A stretch of 64,000 bases of DNA from the NCBI RefSeq assembly GCF_000511955.1, contig NZ_AZSU01000002.1:386696-450695 (forward strand), written 5' to 3'. The translations under genes were made by a program, and so were the position numbers. The notes under the pieces are model-generated. The model was not told the DNA's origin. It did not search any database and saw only the letters and a program-made list of their open reading frames with translations. The stretch is from [Clostridium] ultunense DSM 10521. Lineage in GTDB: Bacteria > Bacillota > Clostridia > Tissierellales > Tepidimicrobiaceae. Below are positions 41,686 through 50,151 of the stretch, piece by piece. Each line of letters begins with the position of its first letter. Position 1 is the first letter of the stretch.

Positions 41686-42678
41686 ATGAAAGATAAGAAT
41701 AGATTTAATAATATTTCTTTGATAATTATTGTCGCTACAATAGTAGGGTTATTTATTGCCAATAGGACTTTAGATGATTATAAATTAAGAATTATAAACC
41801 TTTGCGGAATTTATATAACTTTAGGTCTTAGTATGAATCTTATTAATGGATTTACTGGATTGTTTTCTTTAGGTCATGCTGGGTTTATGGCCATAGGGGC
41901 TTATACGGTGGCAATTTTGACTATGCCTGTTCCTATGAAAGAGATGAATTTTTTTATGAAACCTATGGTACCCTTTTTAGCTAATTTAGAGTGGAGTTTC
42001 CTTCCTGCTCTTCTTATGGCTGGAATTATGGCAGGGATATTTGGATTTTTAATAGGAGCACCGGTTCTAAGGCTTACCGACGATTATTTAGCTATAGCCA
42101 CCTTAGGCTTTGCAGAGATAATAAGGGTAGTTTTTACCAACACCCAATCCATAACCAATGGGGCTTTAGGATTGAAGGGAATTCCTAATAACACCAATGT
42201 GTGGTGGAGTTGGGGGATAGGCCTTCTTACCATTGGATTTATGGTCTTTTTAATGGATGGAAGTTATGGAAAGGCCTTTAAGGCTATTAGGGAAGATGAA
42301 ATAGCAGCCAGGTCTATGGGGATCAATCTATTTAAACATAAGGTTATGAGTTTCACCTTTGGTTCTTTTTTAGCAGGAATTGGTGGTGGGCTTCTGGCAG
42401 CATTATTGGGGACTATTGACCCAAATATGTTCAGGATCACCCTTACCTTTAATATATTATTGATTGTAGTATTAGGCGGTTTAGGAAGTATAAAGGGATC
42501 AGTAATATCTGCCATAATAGTTACGGTTATGATGGAAGCTTTAAGATTCTTAGATGAATCCATTAACTTAGGCTTCGTTCAATTAAAAGGAGTGCCAGGA
42601 ATGAGGATGGTTGTTTTTTCTATAATCCTTATGGTAGTAGTTATATTTAGGAAAGAAGGATTATTGAAAGAAAGCTAA
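41686..42678 (+). CDS. livM: Liv-type ABC permease LivM
   Basis: 330 residues. Family marks: LSMNLINGFTGLFSLGHAGF, LRLTDDYLAIATLGFAEIIR, FKAIREDEIAARSMGIN and IVVLGGLGSIKGSVI. Pairs with LivH, three bases upstream. Confidence 0.93.
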   Translation: MKDKNRFNNISLIIIVATIVGLFIANRTLDDYKLRIINLCGIYITLGLSMNLINGFTGLFSLGHAGFMAIGAYTVAILTMPVPMKEMNFFMKPMVPFLANLEWSFLPALLMAGIMAGIFGFLIGAPVLRLTDDYLAIATLGFAEIIRVVFTNTQSITNGALGLKGIPNNTNVWWSWGIGLLTIGFMVFLMDGSYGKAFKAIREDEIAARSMGINLFKHKVMSFTFGSFLAGIGGGLLAALLGTIDPNMFRITLTFNILLIVVLGGLGSIKGSVISAIIVTVMMEALRFLDESINLGFVQLKGVPGMRMVVFSIILMVVVIFRKEGLLKES

Positions 42679-42697
42679 AAAGGATGTGAATTGGAAG

Positions 42698-43468
42698 ATG
42701 CTAAAAATAGATGATATGACCATGAAATTTGGTGGAGTTATAGCTTGTAATAAATTTAATGCAAATATAGAAAAGGGGCAAGTTGTTGGTCTAATAGGTC
42801 CTAATGGGGCAGGAAAAACTACAGTATTTAACGTGGTTACTGGAGTGTATAAACCTACTGAGGGACAAGTTATATTTAATCCAAAGGAAGGTGAAGAATA
42901 TCTACTGACAGGATTGAGTCCTGATGAAATAGCAAAACTTGGTGTATGTAGAACCTTCCAGAATATTAGGCTATTTAAGGAATTATCCGTTTTAGACAAT
43001 GTATTTATTGGCAATCATTTGAGGATTAAATCTAATGTGGTTTCTTCCATATTAAGGCTTCCTAGCTACAGGGTTGAAGAAAAGGAGATGTATGAGAAAT
43101 CCCTTTATCTATTGGAGAAGGTAGGCTTAAAGGATTCAATGGATGAAAAAGCCTATTCTCTACCCTATGGGATGCAGAGAAGGTTGGAAATTGCAAGGGC
43201 CTTAGCTACAGAGCCAAAGCTATTGTTATTAGATGAACCAGCAGCTGGAATGAATCCTCAGGAAACCAGAGAATTGATGGATTTTATCCAAGAGATTAAG
43301 GAAGAATTTGACTTAACCATATTTTTAATCGAACATCATATGGAAGTGGTCATGGGAATATGTGAAGAGATCTTGGTTTTAGACCATGGGGTTTTAATTG
43401 CCCAAGGTAACCCAGAGGAAATTCAAGAGGACCAAAGGGTTATAGAAGCTTATTTGGGGGTGGAGTAA
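42698..43468 (+). CDS. livG: Liv-type ABC ATPase LivG
   Basis: 256 residues. Walker A GPNGAGKTT near residue 36, GVCRTFQNIRLFKELSVLDN, signature region LPYGMQRRLEIARAL, Walker B LLLLDEPAAGMNP, and switch FLIEHHMEVV. ATG 42698 is chosen over GTG 42686 because the AAGGA site lies too close to the GTG, though its spacing to the ATG is long. Start uncertain by four codons. Confidence 0.9.
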   Translation: MLKIDDMTMKFGGVIACNKFNANIEKGQVVGLIGPNGAGKTTVFNVVTGVYKPTEGQVIFNPKEGEEYLLTGLSPDEIAKLGVCRTFQNIRLFKELSVLDNVFIGNHLRIKSNVVSSILRLPSYRVEEKEMYEKSLYLLEKVGLKDSMDEKAYSLPYGMQRRLEIARALATEPKLLLLDEPAAGMNPQETRELMDFIQEIKEEFDLTIFLIEHHMEVVMGICEEILVLDHGVLIAQGNPEEIQEDQRVIEAYLGVE

Positions 43469-44178
43469 TGTTAGAAGTATCCAATTTACATGTTAGATAT
43501 GGAGGTATTAATGCCCTTAGGGGAATTAATATATCCATAGAGGAGAATAAAATAGTCACCCTTATTGGAGCTAATGGGGCGGGAAAGTCTTCTACTCTGA
43601 GAGCTATTATGGGATTGGTGGACAAGGCAGAAGGAAAAGTTGAATATAATGGAGAGGATTTAACCAATCTCCACACAAAGGATATAGTTAAGAAGGGAAT
43701 AGTGATGGTGCCAGAAGGCAGAAGAGTATTTGAGAATTTAACAGTTGAAGAAAATCTTATACTAGGGGCTTATACAAGGACGGACCAAAAAGGCATAAAA
43801 GAGGATATGGATAAGGTTTATGATATGTTTCCGAGACTTAAGGAAAGAAATTGGCAGAAAGCTGGAACTCTTTCGGGAGGGGAGCAACAGATGTTGGCTG
43901 TAGGTAGGGCCTTAATGGTAAGACCAAAGGTGCTTATGATGGATGAACCCTCTTTAGGCTTAGCTCCTCTCCTAGTAAAGGATATATTTGAAATAATAAG
44001 GATGCTACATCAACAGGGCAATACAATATTGTTGGTGGAACAAAATGCTAAGAAGGCTTTAGAAGTGGCAGATTATGCCTATGTGTTGGAGACGGGGGAA
44101 CTGGTTTTAGAGGGGCCAGGTGAGGACCTTTTAGAAGATGAAAAAGTGAAGGAGGCTTATCTAGGAGAAGCCAGATAA
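43468..44178 (+). CDS. livF: Liv-type ABC ATPase LivF
   Basis: 236 residues. Walker A GANGAGKSS, GIVMVPEGRRVFENLTVEEN, signature LSGGEQQMLAVGRAL, Walker B VLMMDEPSLGLAP, switch LLVEQNAKKAL. It shares one base with the livG stop codon (TAATG), and a terminator follows the operon. Confidence 0.94.
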   Translation: MLEVSNLHVRYGGINALRGINISIEENKIVTLIGANGAGKSSTLRAIMGLVDKAEGKVEYNGEDLTNLHTKDIVKKGIVMVPEGRRVFENLTVEENLILGAYTRTDQKGIKEDMDKVYDMFPRLKERNWQKAGTLSGGEQQMLAVGRALMVRPKVLMMDEPSLGLAPLLVKDIFEIIRMLHQQGNTILLVEQNAKKALEVADYAYVLETGELVLEGPGEDLLEDEKVKEAYLGEAR

Positions 44179-44189
44179 ATTATTATATT

Positions 44190-44217
44190 AGAGGTAGTTT
44201 ATAGCTGCCTCTTTTTG
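44190..44217 (+). terminator. Terminator of the Liv-type operon
   Basis: AGAGGTAG pairs with CTGCCTCT (one wobble), followed by TTTTTG. Confidence 0.8.
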
Positions 44218-44254
44218 TTTATCCTTTGTTTGACAATAGGAATATATACCTAAT

Positions 44255-44322
44255 TGTAATATTGTAACCGTATTGTAACATAGATGTAATACTTTAGTAA
44301 ATACTATTCTATATACTATAAT
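44255..44322 (+). promoter_or_regulatory. TGTAAY 11-bp direct repeats and -10 before the first PrcB-type gene
   Basis: TGTAAC/T stands at 44263, 44274 and 44285, exactly 11 bases apart, with a further TGTAAT at 44255 and a degraded GTAA copy at 44297. TATAAT follows at 44317-44322 without a good -35. This is the architecture of an activator of the OmpR/PhoB type. Two TGTAAC copies at the same 11-base period stand before the next gene. Confidence 0.6.
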
Positions 44323-44362
44323 ATAAGAAAGAAATTCCCAAACTTTGGAAGGAGTGATTATA

Positions 44363-45475
44363 GTGAAAAGGTTCATTAGTTTATTATTAGTAGCAGTATT
44401 GATTCTGGCTATGACAATACCAGTACTAGCAGAAAGAAATGACAAGACTAAAGAACCAAACCCAAATAAACCTGTATCCCGAGAGGACTTTAACTCATCG
44501 TTAACTTCCCTACTAGAGGAATATGGTTATTCATGGGAACCTACTAAGGGTAAAGGTAATGTTACTAGGGAAGAATTAGTGATGATTTTAGGAAAACTAT
44601 TAATAGATGAAGATATAATTGATATAAGTTCAATGGAATTATCATTCAAAGACATTAAGCATATGGATAAGAATACTAAAGAGAAATTAATTGCACTATT
44701 TAACGAAGGAATAATAAAGGGAAAGACAAAACAAACATTTAATCCAAATAGTAAAGTAACTTATGGTGAACTAAAGGCTGTTTTAGAAAGGATTAGGAAG
44801 ATATTAGAGCAGAAAGGGGATAAATGGAATAAAAAAACTATACCTTTTAAACAATTGAAAACAGAAATTAGTTATAGTGGTAAAGAAGGAGTAGTTGTAA
44901 AGGAAGAAAGGGATAAAGTAATTGTATCCGTTACCAAGGAATTTGGATCCCCTGGATATGATTTGAAGGTAAATAAAATAAGAAAAGTAGGAAGCAGATA
45001 TGAAATAGATTTATCTATAATTCCACCGGATGAAGATACTATTTTACCAACAGTAGTGACTTATTTAACAGCAAATATAGAAATAGATAAAAAATATTTA
45101 GGAAAGTCTCCATATAGATTTTATGTAAAAGAGACTGTAAAGGATATAGAGAATAGAAAAGAAATACCTTTTAAGCAGCTAAAAACAGAAAATACCTATA
45201 GTGGTAAAGAAGGAATAGTTGTAAAGGAAGATAGAGACAGAATATACTTGACAGTTACAAAAGAATTTCCTACACCAGGTTATGCAATGGCTGTGGAAAA
45301 AATAGTTTATGAAGATGGTGAATATAAAGTCCATTTAATTATTGCTCCCCCTCAGAAGGGTACTATTTTACCCCAAGTAATAAGCTATAGGACTATCCAT
45401 CTTGAAATCCTTAAGGATGACATGGGTAAACCTCCCTATAATTTTATATGGGAGGTTTTACCCATATTATTGTAA
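44363..45475 (+). CDS. Secreted protein with S-layer-like region and two PrcB-type domains
   Basis: 370 residues. The signal peptide (FISLLLVAVLILAMTIPVLA) predicts export. Residues about 35-140 include SLH-like segments (SFKDIKHMDKNTKEKLIALF, then IIKGKTKQTFNPNSKVTYGE). Two copies of a beta-rich domain follow (about 160-255 and 265-365), each beginning IPFKQLKTE and YSGKEG and ending PPY; they resemble the C-terminal domain of PrcB, a protease-complex subunit. GTG 44363 is favoured by AAGGAGTG seven bases upstream. Role unknown; probably cell-wall associated. The next gene is a shorter paralogue. Confidence 0.8.
   Translation: MKRFISLLLVAVLILAMTIPVLAERNDKTKEPNPNKPVSREDFNSSLTSLLEEYGYSWEPTKGKGNVTREELVMILGKLLIDEDIIDISSMELSFKDIKHMDKNTKEKLIALFNEGIIKGKTKQTFNPNSKVTYGELKAVLERIRKILEQKGDKWNKKTIPFKQLKTEISYSGKEGVVVKEERDKVIVSVTKEFGSPGYDLKVNKIRKVGSRYEIDLSIIPPDEDTILPTVVTYLTANIEIDKKYLGKSPYRFYVKETVKDIENRKEIPFKQLKTENTYSGKEGIVVKEDRDRIYLTVTKEFPTPGYAMAVEKIVYEDGEYKVHLIIAPPQKGTILPQVISYRTIHLEILKDDMGKPPYNFIWEVLPILL
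45422..45465 (+). terminator. Hairpin within the 3' end of the first PrcB-type gene
   Basis: CCTCCC and GGGAGG, extended outward by ATGGGTAAA and TTTACCCAT, form a long stem over the final codons; TTTT follows the inner GGGAGG. It covers the same PPY codons as the terminator in the next gene. Confidence 0.6.
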
Positions 45476-45514
45476 CTATAATGTAACCAAATAAAGGGAT
45501 AAAGGGGATATAAT
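45471..45514 (+). promoter_or_regulatory. TGTAAC repeats and -10 before the second PrcB-type gene
   Basis: TGTAAC at 45471 and 45482 (11-base period) is followed by TATAAT at 45509-45514 with no consensus -35. The first copy overlaps the stop codon region of the gene upstream. Confidence 0.55.
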
Positions 45515-45562
45515 AGGGTTGATGATATAACTTGTCAACTCTATTGATTAAGGGGGGATAAG

Positions 45563-46423
45563 ATGAAGAGAGCAGTTGTACTTTTTTTAATTTTTGTCCT
45601 AGTCATGCCATCATCTGCCTTTGGTTCAACGGGCATGGAGCAAAAATTAGGGAATCACTGGTCTAAAGAAAGGATTCAAAAGGATTTCTTGCTCTACTAT
45701 TTTCCCTATCTAGCCAGGGAAAATTTTAACCGCTTAAACCCTAATGACCCATTTTATGAAGATGAATTCCTTTTATCTTTCTCTTCTTTATTGAAGGAAA
45801 AGGGCTATACTAGGACGGAAATAGGATGGAAGATGAAAATGACTAGAATCGACATGGCCCAAATATTAGGAAAAAAGCTGTTGGATATAAAGGCCATTAA
45901 ATCTAGTGATGGGACTATTCCTTTTACCGATATGGAAGGTATTTCTGTAGAAAAAAAGAAAGCTTTAGCGGATTTATTCCACGCAGGCTTAATTAATGGT
46001 CAATCAAAATCTAAATTTAATCCTTATGCCTATGCTACTCAAGCTGAAGTCATAATACTATTGCAGAGGATTAGTGATTTTCTAGACCAGATATCTAATA
46101 TTCCTTTTACCTTATCGGGAATGGTTCAATCTTATTCAGGGGTGGAAGGTATAAGTTCAAAGTCTGAAAATAATAAGGTATTTGTAACTATTACTAAATC
46201 CTTTCCAACCTCTGGCTATTCTATGGAAATAGAAAGGATTCTTAGGGAAGAAGATAAATATAAAGTTTACTTAAACATTACTCCCCCAAGTAAAAATAGT
46301 GAACATCTAACTGTAATTACATTTAAAACCATAACCGTAGAAATAGATAAGGTAAATTTAGGCGATCCTCCATACAGTTTTGTATGGGGGAATTTTTTTG
46401 CCCATCTAAATAGTATGGTATAA
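45563..46423 (+). CDS. Secreted protein with S-layer-like region and one PrcB-type domain
   Basis: 286 residues. Signal peptide (VVLFLIFVLVMPSSAFG); an SLH-like region (IPFTDMEGISVEKKKALADL, then LINGQSKSKFNPYAYATQAE); and one C-terminal PrcB-type domain (IPFTLSG, SYSGVEGISSK, FPTSGYSMEIERI, DPPYSFVWG). Paralogue of the gene before it and under similar TGTAAC repeats. A strong terminator lies within the coding sequence before the stop codon. AAGGGGGG precedes the ATG. Function unknown. Confidence 0.8.
   Translation: MKRAVVLFLIFVLVMPSSAFGSTGMEQKLGNHWSKERIQKDFLLYYFPYLARENFNRLNPNDPFYEDEFLLSFSSLLKEKGYTRTEIGWKMKMTRIDMAQILGKKLLDIKAIKSSDGTIPFTDMEGISVEKKKALADLFHAGLINGQSKSKFNPYAYATQAEVIILLQRISDFLDQISNIPFTLSGMVQSYSGVEGISSKSENNKVFVTITKSFPTSGYSMEIERILREEDKYKVYLNITPPSKNSEHLTVITFKTITVEIDKVNLGDPPYSFVWGNFFAHLNSMV
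46367..46399 (+). terminator. Intrinsic terminator inside the second PrcB-type gene
   Basis: CCTCCATACA pairs with TGTATGGGGG over ten bases around loop GTTT, followed by AATTTTTTT. The T run ends about 22 bases before the stop codon. Confidence 0.75.
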
Positions 46424-46459
46424 TATGATGATATAAAAATAAAATTAGGAGTGGGGAAA

Positions 46460-48019
46460 ATGGGCAATATACAATATTTTGACTGGGGAAATATTGAATG
46501 GATATATGAACCAGATGGCAGGAGTTCTTCCCATATAATGCATATAGGTATTAGTACCATTTTGCCGGGGAAAAGGCAAAAAGAACATATTCATTACGGA
46601 GATGAACAGTTTTTGTATGTATTATCTGGACGAGGAGAACAACTTATTGGTAAAAAAATGAGTATTAAGGAACCGGGCTCTTTATTCCATATAGATGCAG
46701 GATCAGTCCATGAAGCTATAAATACTGGGAAGGAACCTATTAAAGAATTAATAATATCGACCCCAGTATATTATAATAGAAACAATCACTTAAACAGGAT
46801 TCTGGAGACTAGGGAAACCCATATGGAAAGTCCTCAGAATACTATAATTATTAATGATAAAATTCAAAAAATATTTGACGAATCTATTAAAATCCTTGGA
46901 ATCCCTATAGCCATATTCGATCTGTTAAATCAACCCGTTATAGTTTCTGATAATTATCCGGAATTCTGTATAAAGAATTGTAATGTGGATAAAAGTATAA
47001 AAAACTGTAATCTATATAATATTAATGATGAATATATGCCACCCCATTATAAGGACCCCTCTGCCTTCGTCTGCCAGTATGGTCTAAGGGTTTTTGTTAT
47101 GCCAATTATTATTAATGAAGCAATAATTGGTACTATAAAAGGGGGGCATATTAGGATATATGAAAAGAGCCAAAATGATTTAAATCATAAATCTAATTTA
47201 TATAGTGAATTATATAATAAGATGCAGATAGTACATCAAGGTAGGGTTATGGCTATTTTACAACATATAAAAACTTTGAGTAAGAATATTTCCTATTATT
47301 ATTTACTGGAGAATACGGAACTGGAGTTAAGTAAAAAGGAGGAAATTATTAAGGATATTAGTAAAAACGAATTGCTATTGGAGGAGAGTTTAAGATCTAC
47401 AAAGGAACAAGTTTTAAGTGTTCAAATTAATAATCATTTCCTTTTTAATACATTAAATGCTCTGGCTAGTTTATCTATAAAAGATGGGAGTTATAAAACT
47501 TATGAATCAATTATTAGGTTGTCAAATATATTAAGGTATTCCTTAAAATCAAGTAATACTATTGTTACATTGAATGAAGAAATGAAGTTTATTTTAGACT
47601 ATTTGGAATTACAGAGATTAAGATATGGTGGAAGGCTTAAGATAAATATTAATATATCTGAAGAAGTAAGACCTATAAGGGTTCCCTTAAACTTCATTCA
47701 ACCAATAGTGGAGAATTCTTTTATTCATGGTTTTAAGGATAAATTAGATGGATTATATATAGAAATAAACTGCTATAAAAAAGAAGATAAAATCGTTGTG
47801 CAAATAGAAGATAATGGTTCTGGATTGGAAGAAAAAGAGGTGGAAGAATTAAATAACAGAATAAAGGGACAATCTACAACTATAGATCTAAGTGGGTTGA
47901 TGATGATATATAGGAGATTAGAGTTATTATATCCTAATAGGTTTAAATTTGAGATTTCAAGTAAAAAAGGGGTAGGTACTAAAGTATTGATCGTACTTCC
48001 AGTTATAAAGGAGGATTGA
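46460..48019 (+). CDS. Cupin-PocR-LytS type sensor histidine kinase
   Basis: 519 residues, no membrane helix. Residues about 1-105 are a cupin barrel with likely metal ligands His43, His45, Glu49 and His84 (KEHIHYGDEQF, DAGSVHEA). Residues about 130-235 are a PocR sensory domain with Cys170, Cys174, Cys183 and Cys205. A coiled coil (about 284-318) leads to a LytS-type kinase: QINNHFLFNTLNAL with phospho-acceptor His326, then the ATPase with IVENSFIHGF and EDNGSGL. ATG 46460 fits AGGAG eight bases upstream. Its partner response regulator follows directly. Two soluble ligand domains in one kinase suggest sensing of a cytoplasmic metabolite. Confidence 0.85.
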   Translation: MGNIQYFDWGNIEWIYEPDGRSSSHIMHIGISTILPGKRQKEHIHYGDEQFLYVLSGRGEQLIGKKMSIKEPGSLFHIDAGSVHEAINTGKEPIKELIISTPVYYNRNNHLNRILETRETHMESPQNTIIINDKIQKIFDESIKILGIPIAIFDLLNQPVIVSDNYPEFCIKNCNVDKSIKNCNLYNINDEYMPPHYKDPSAFVCQYGLRVFVMPIIINEAIIGTIKGGHIRIYEKSQNDLNHKSNLYSELYNKMQIVHQGRVMAILQHIKTLSKNISYYYLLENTELELSKKEEIIKDISKNELLLEESLRSTKEQVLSVQINNHFLFNTLNALASLSIKDGSYKTYESIIRLSNILRYSLKSSNTIVTLNEEMKFILDYLELQRLRYGGRLKININISEEVRPIRVPLNFIQPIVENSFIHGFKDKLDGLYIEINCYKKEDKIVVQIEDNGSGLEEKEVEELNNRIKGQSTTIDLSGLMMIYRRLELLYPNRFKFEISSKKGVGTKVLIVLPVIKED

Positions 48020-48027
48020 TAATTTCT

Positions 48028-48714
48028 ATGATAAGTACATTGATCGTTGATGATGAAGAATTAGCTAGAGATCTATTAAAATACCTAATTTATAATAACA
48101 ATATTCAACTTGATATAATAGGGGAAGCTGCCAATGGCAAGGAAGCCATAGATAGGATATTCCATTTGAAACCTGAATTAGTATTATTAGATATAGAAAT
48201 GCCGGGTTATGATGGGATAGATGTTATGGACCATATAAATAAGCATTATCCTGATCCCATAAATTTTATTGTAATTACTGCTTATAGCTATTTTGAATAC
48301 GCCCAATCATCTCTAAGATTGGGAGCAAAGGATATATTATTAAAACCTGTGGATGCATTCCAATTAAAACAATCTATTTCCAGGATATTGGGATATAAAC
48401 TAACCGATAATTCACTATTAAACGATATACTCCAGCATATAAGTGTAAACTATAAAAATCCTATTCAGCTAAACCAATGTGCAAAAGAATTTCATATTAG
48501 TGAAAATCAAATAAATAGACTGTTTAAAAAATATTTCAATATGACCTTTATAAAGTATTTAAATAATTTTAGGATAGATAAGGCAATTGAACTATTACAA
48601 AATGAGGATCTGACTATAAAGGAAATAGCAGGAGAAGTAGGTTTTAACAATCTAAATTATTTCTATAAAACCTTTAAATCTATAACTGGTAGTACCCCAA
48701 AGAATTATCAGTAG
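48028..48714 (+). CDS. AraC-type response regulator
   Basis: 228 residues. REC domain with Asp8, Asp9, phospho-acceptor Asp55 (VLLDIEMPG) and Lys in ILLKPVDA; the C-terminal AraC-type double helix-turn-helix has FHISENQINRLFKKYFNMTF then TIKEIAGEVGFNNLNYFYKT. YesN-like pair with the preceding kinase. ATG 48028 is chosen; a TTG at 48016 is too close to the AAGGAGG. The stop codon lies in a terminator stem. Targets are unknown; glyA and the M20/DUF3100 genes downstream or the PrcB genes upstream are candidates. Confidence 0.88.
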   Translation: MISTLIVDDEELARDLLKYLIYNNNIQLDIIGEAANGKEAIDRIFHLKPELVLLDIEMPGYDGIDVMDHINKHYPDPINFIVITAYSYFEYAQSSLRLGAKDILLKPVDAFQLKQSISRILGYKLTDNSLLNDILQHISVNYKNPIQLNQCAKEFHISENQINRLFKKYFNMTFIKYLNNFRIDKAIELLQNEDLTIKEIAGEVGFNNLNYFYKTFKSITGSTPKNYQ

Positions 48715-48734
48715 CTTCGGCTACTGTTTTTGTT
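48709..48734 (+). terminator. UUCG-loop terminator after the two-component pair
   Basis: CAGTAGC-TTCG-GCTACTG with a stable tetraloop is followed by TTTTTGTTT; the response-regulator stop codon is part of the stem. Confidence 0.85.
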
Positions 48735-48835
48735 TGGTGAAATAGTTCAATAAAATAGTGATTTTGTTAATTACAAATAGTTAGAATATTTGTAATAATA
48801 GTACTACACAATGACAATGTAAAGGGGAGACAAAT

Positions 48836-50086
48836 ATGTTAGAAACTTTAAAAAAATCAGATCCAATATTATCTAAAATAGTAGAAGAGGAATTAGAAAG
48901 ACAAAGGTCGGGCATTGAAATGATTGCCTCTGAAAGCTATGTACCTACTGAAGTATTAGAATTACAAGGTAGTATATTGACTAATAAGACTACAGAAGGC
49001 TTTCCTGGCAAACGATATCATGCAGGATGTCATGTAATTGATAAAATGGAAAATCTAGGGATAGAAAGGGCAAAAGCCCTATATGGGGCAAGCCATGCAA
49101 ATATACAAGCCCATTCCGGTTCCCAATCAAATCAAACGGTCTATGCTGCTATACTAGAACCTAATGATACTGTGCTAGGTCTAAGATTAGATCAAGGTGG
49201 CCATTTGACTCATGGGAATAAAGTAAATTTTTCTGGGAAAATATATAATTTTATTCCCTATGGCCTCAATAGAGAAACGGAGTTAATCGATTATGATGAA
49301 ATTGAAAAAATAGCAAAGGAGCATAATCCTAAATTGATTGTGGCTGGAGGGAGCGCTTATCCTAGATCTATTGATTTCAAAAGGATTGCAGAAATAGCTA
49401 AATCTGTAGATGCCTATTTCTTGGTAGATATGGCTCATGTTGCAGGTCTTGTAGCAGCAAAACTCTATCCAAATCCTATGGAATATGCGGATTTTGTTAC
49501 ATCCACTACAACTAAGACCCTTTGTGGAGCTAGGGGAGGTTTTATACTATGTAAAGAGGAATATGCTAAACAGATTGATAAAGCCATGTTCCCTGGTTCT
49601 CAAGGGTCCCCCCATCTTCATATAATGGCAGCAAAAGCCTATACTTTTAGGCGAGCTGCTACAGAGGAATTTAAACAGCTGATGACCCAAGTGATAAAAA
49701 ATGCACAAAAATTAGGGGAAGTATTGTCGGATTATGGATTTAGAATAGTATCTGGAGGCACTGACACCCATTTATTATTAGTAGATTTAAGGCCTAGAAA
49801 ATTGACAGGTAGACAATTAGAAGAAGCTTTAGATTATGTAGGTATTACTGTAAACAAGAATATGATACCTTTTGATCCTGAAAAGCCTATGGTAACTAGC
49901 GGAATTAGGATAGGGACTACGGCTATGACCATAAGGGGGATGAAGGAAAAGGATATGGAAGAAATAGGGGAAATAATAAATAAAGTAGCTGATAATATAG
50001 ATACTGAGAAAGTACTTGATGAAATTAAAGCAGAAGTATTGAAAATCAGTAAAAGTTTCCCATTATATGAAGGATATTTTAAATAA
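48836..50086 (+). CDS. glyA: Serine hydroxymethyltransferase
   Basis: 416 residues. Interconverts serine and glycine with tetrahydrofolate. Marks: IEMIASESYVP, TNKTTEGFPGKRYHAGC, ANIQAHSGSQSN, LVDMAHVAGLVAA and the PLP-lysine segment VTSTTTKTLCGARGG. Residue blocks match the standard enzyme, but it may not be the only copy in the genome. AAGGGGAG before the ATG. No glycine riboswitch was recognised in the 120-base gap upstream. Confidence 0.94.
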   Translation: MLETLKKSDPILSKIVEEELERQRSGIEMIASESYVPTEVLELQGSILTNKTTEGFPGKRYHAGCHVIDKMENLGIERAKALYGASHANIQAHSGSQSNQTVYAAILEPNDTVLGLRLDQGGHLTHGNKVNFSGKIYNFIPYGLNRETELIDYDEIEKIAKEHNPKLIVAGGSAYPRSIDFKRIAEIAKSVDAYFLVDMAHVAGLVAAKLYPNPMEYADFVTSTTTKTLCGARGGFILCKEEYAKQIDKAMFPGSQGSPHLHIMAAKAYTFRRAATEEFKQLMTQVIKNAQKLGEVLSDYGFRIVSGGTDTHLLLVDLRPRKLTGRQLEEALDYVGITVNKNMIPFDPEKPMVTSGIRIGTTAMTIRGMKEKDMEEIGEIINKVADNIDTEKVLDEIKAEVLKISKSFPLYEGYFK

Positions 50087-50151
50087 ATTTGAATTGAGAA
50101 GGGATAAGGATCCATGATTTCATAAAAAAGTGGAAAAAGGAGAGAACTTCT

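Noticed and set aside
48715..48835. Possible glycine riboswitch before glyA
   Set aside because: The segment is short and lacks the conserved glycine-aptamer sequences; only a terminator and a ribosome site are visible.
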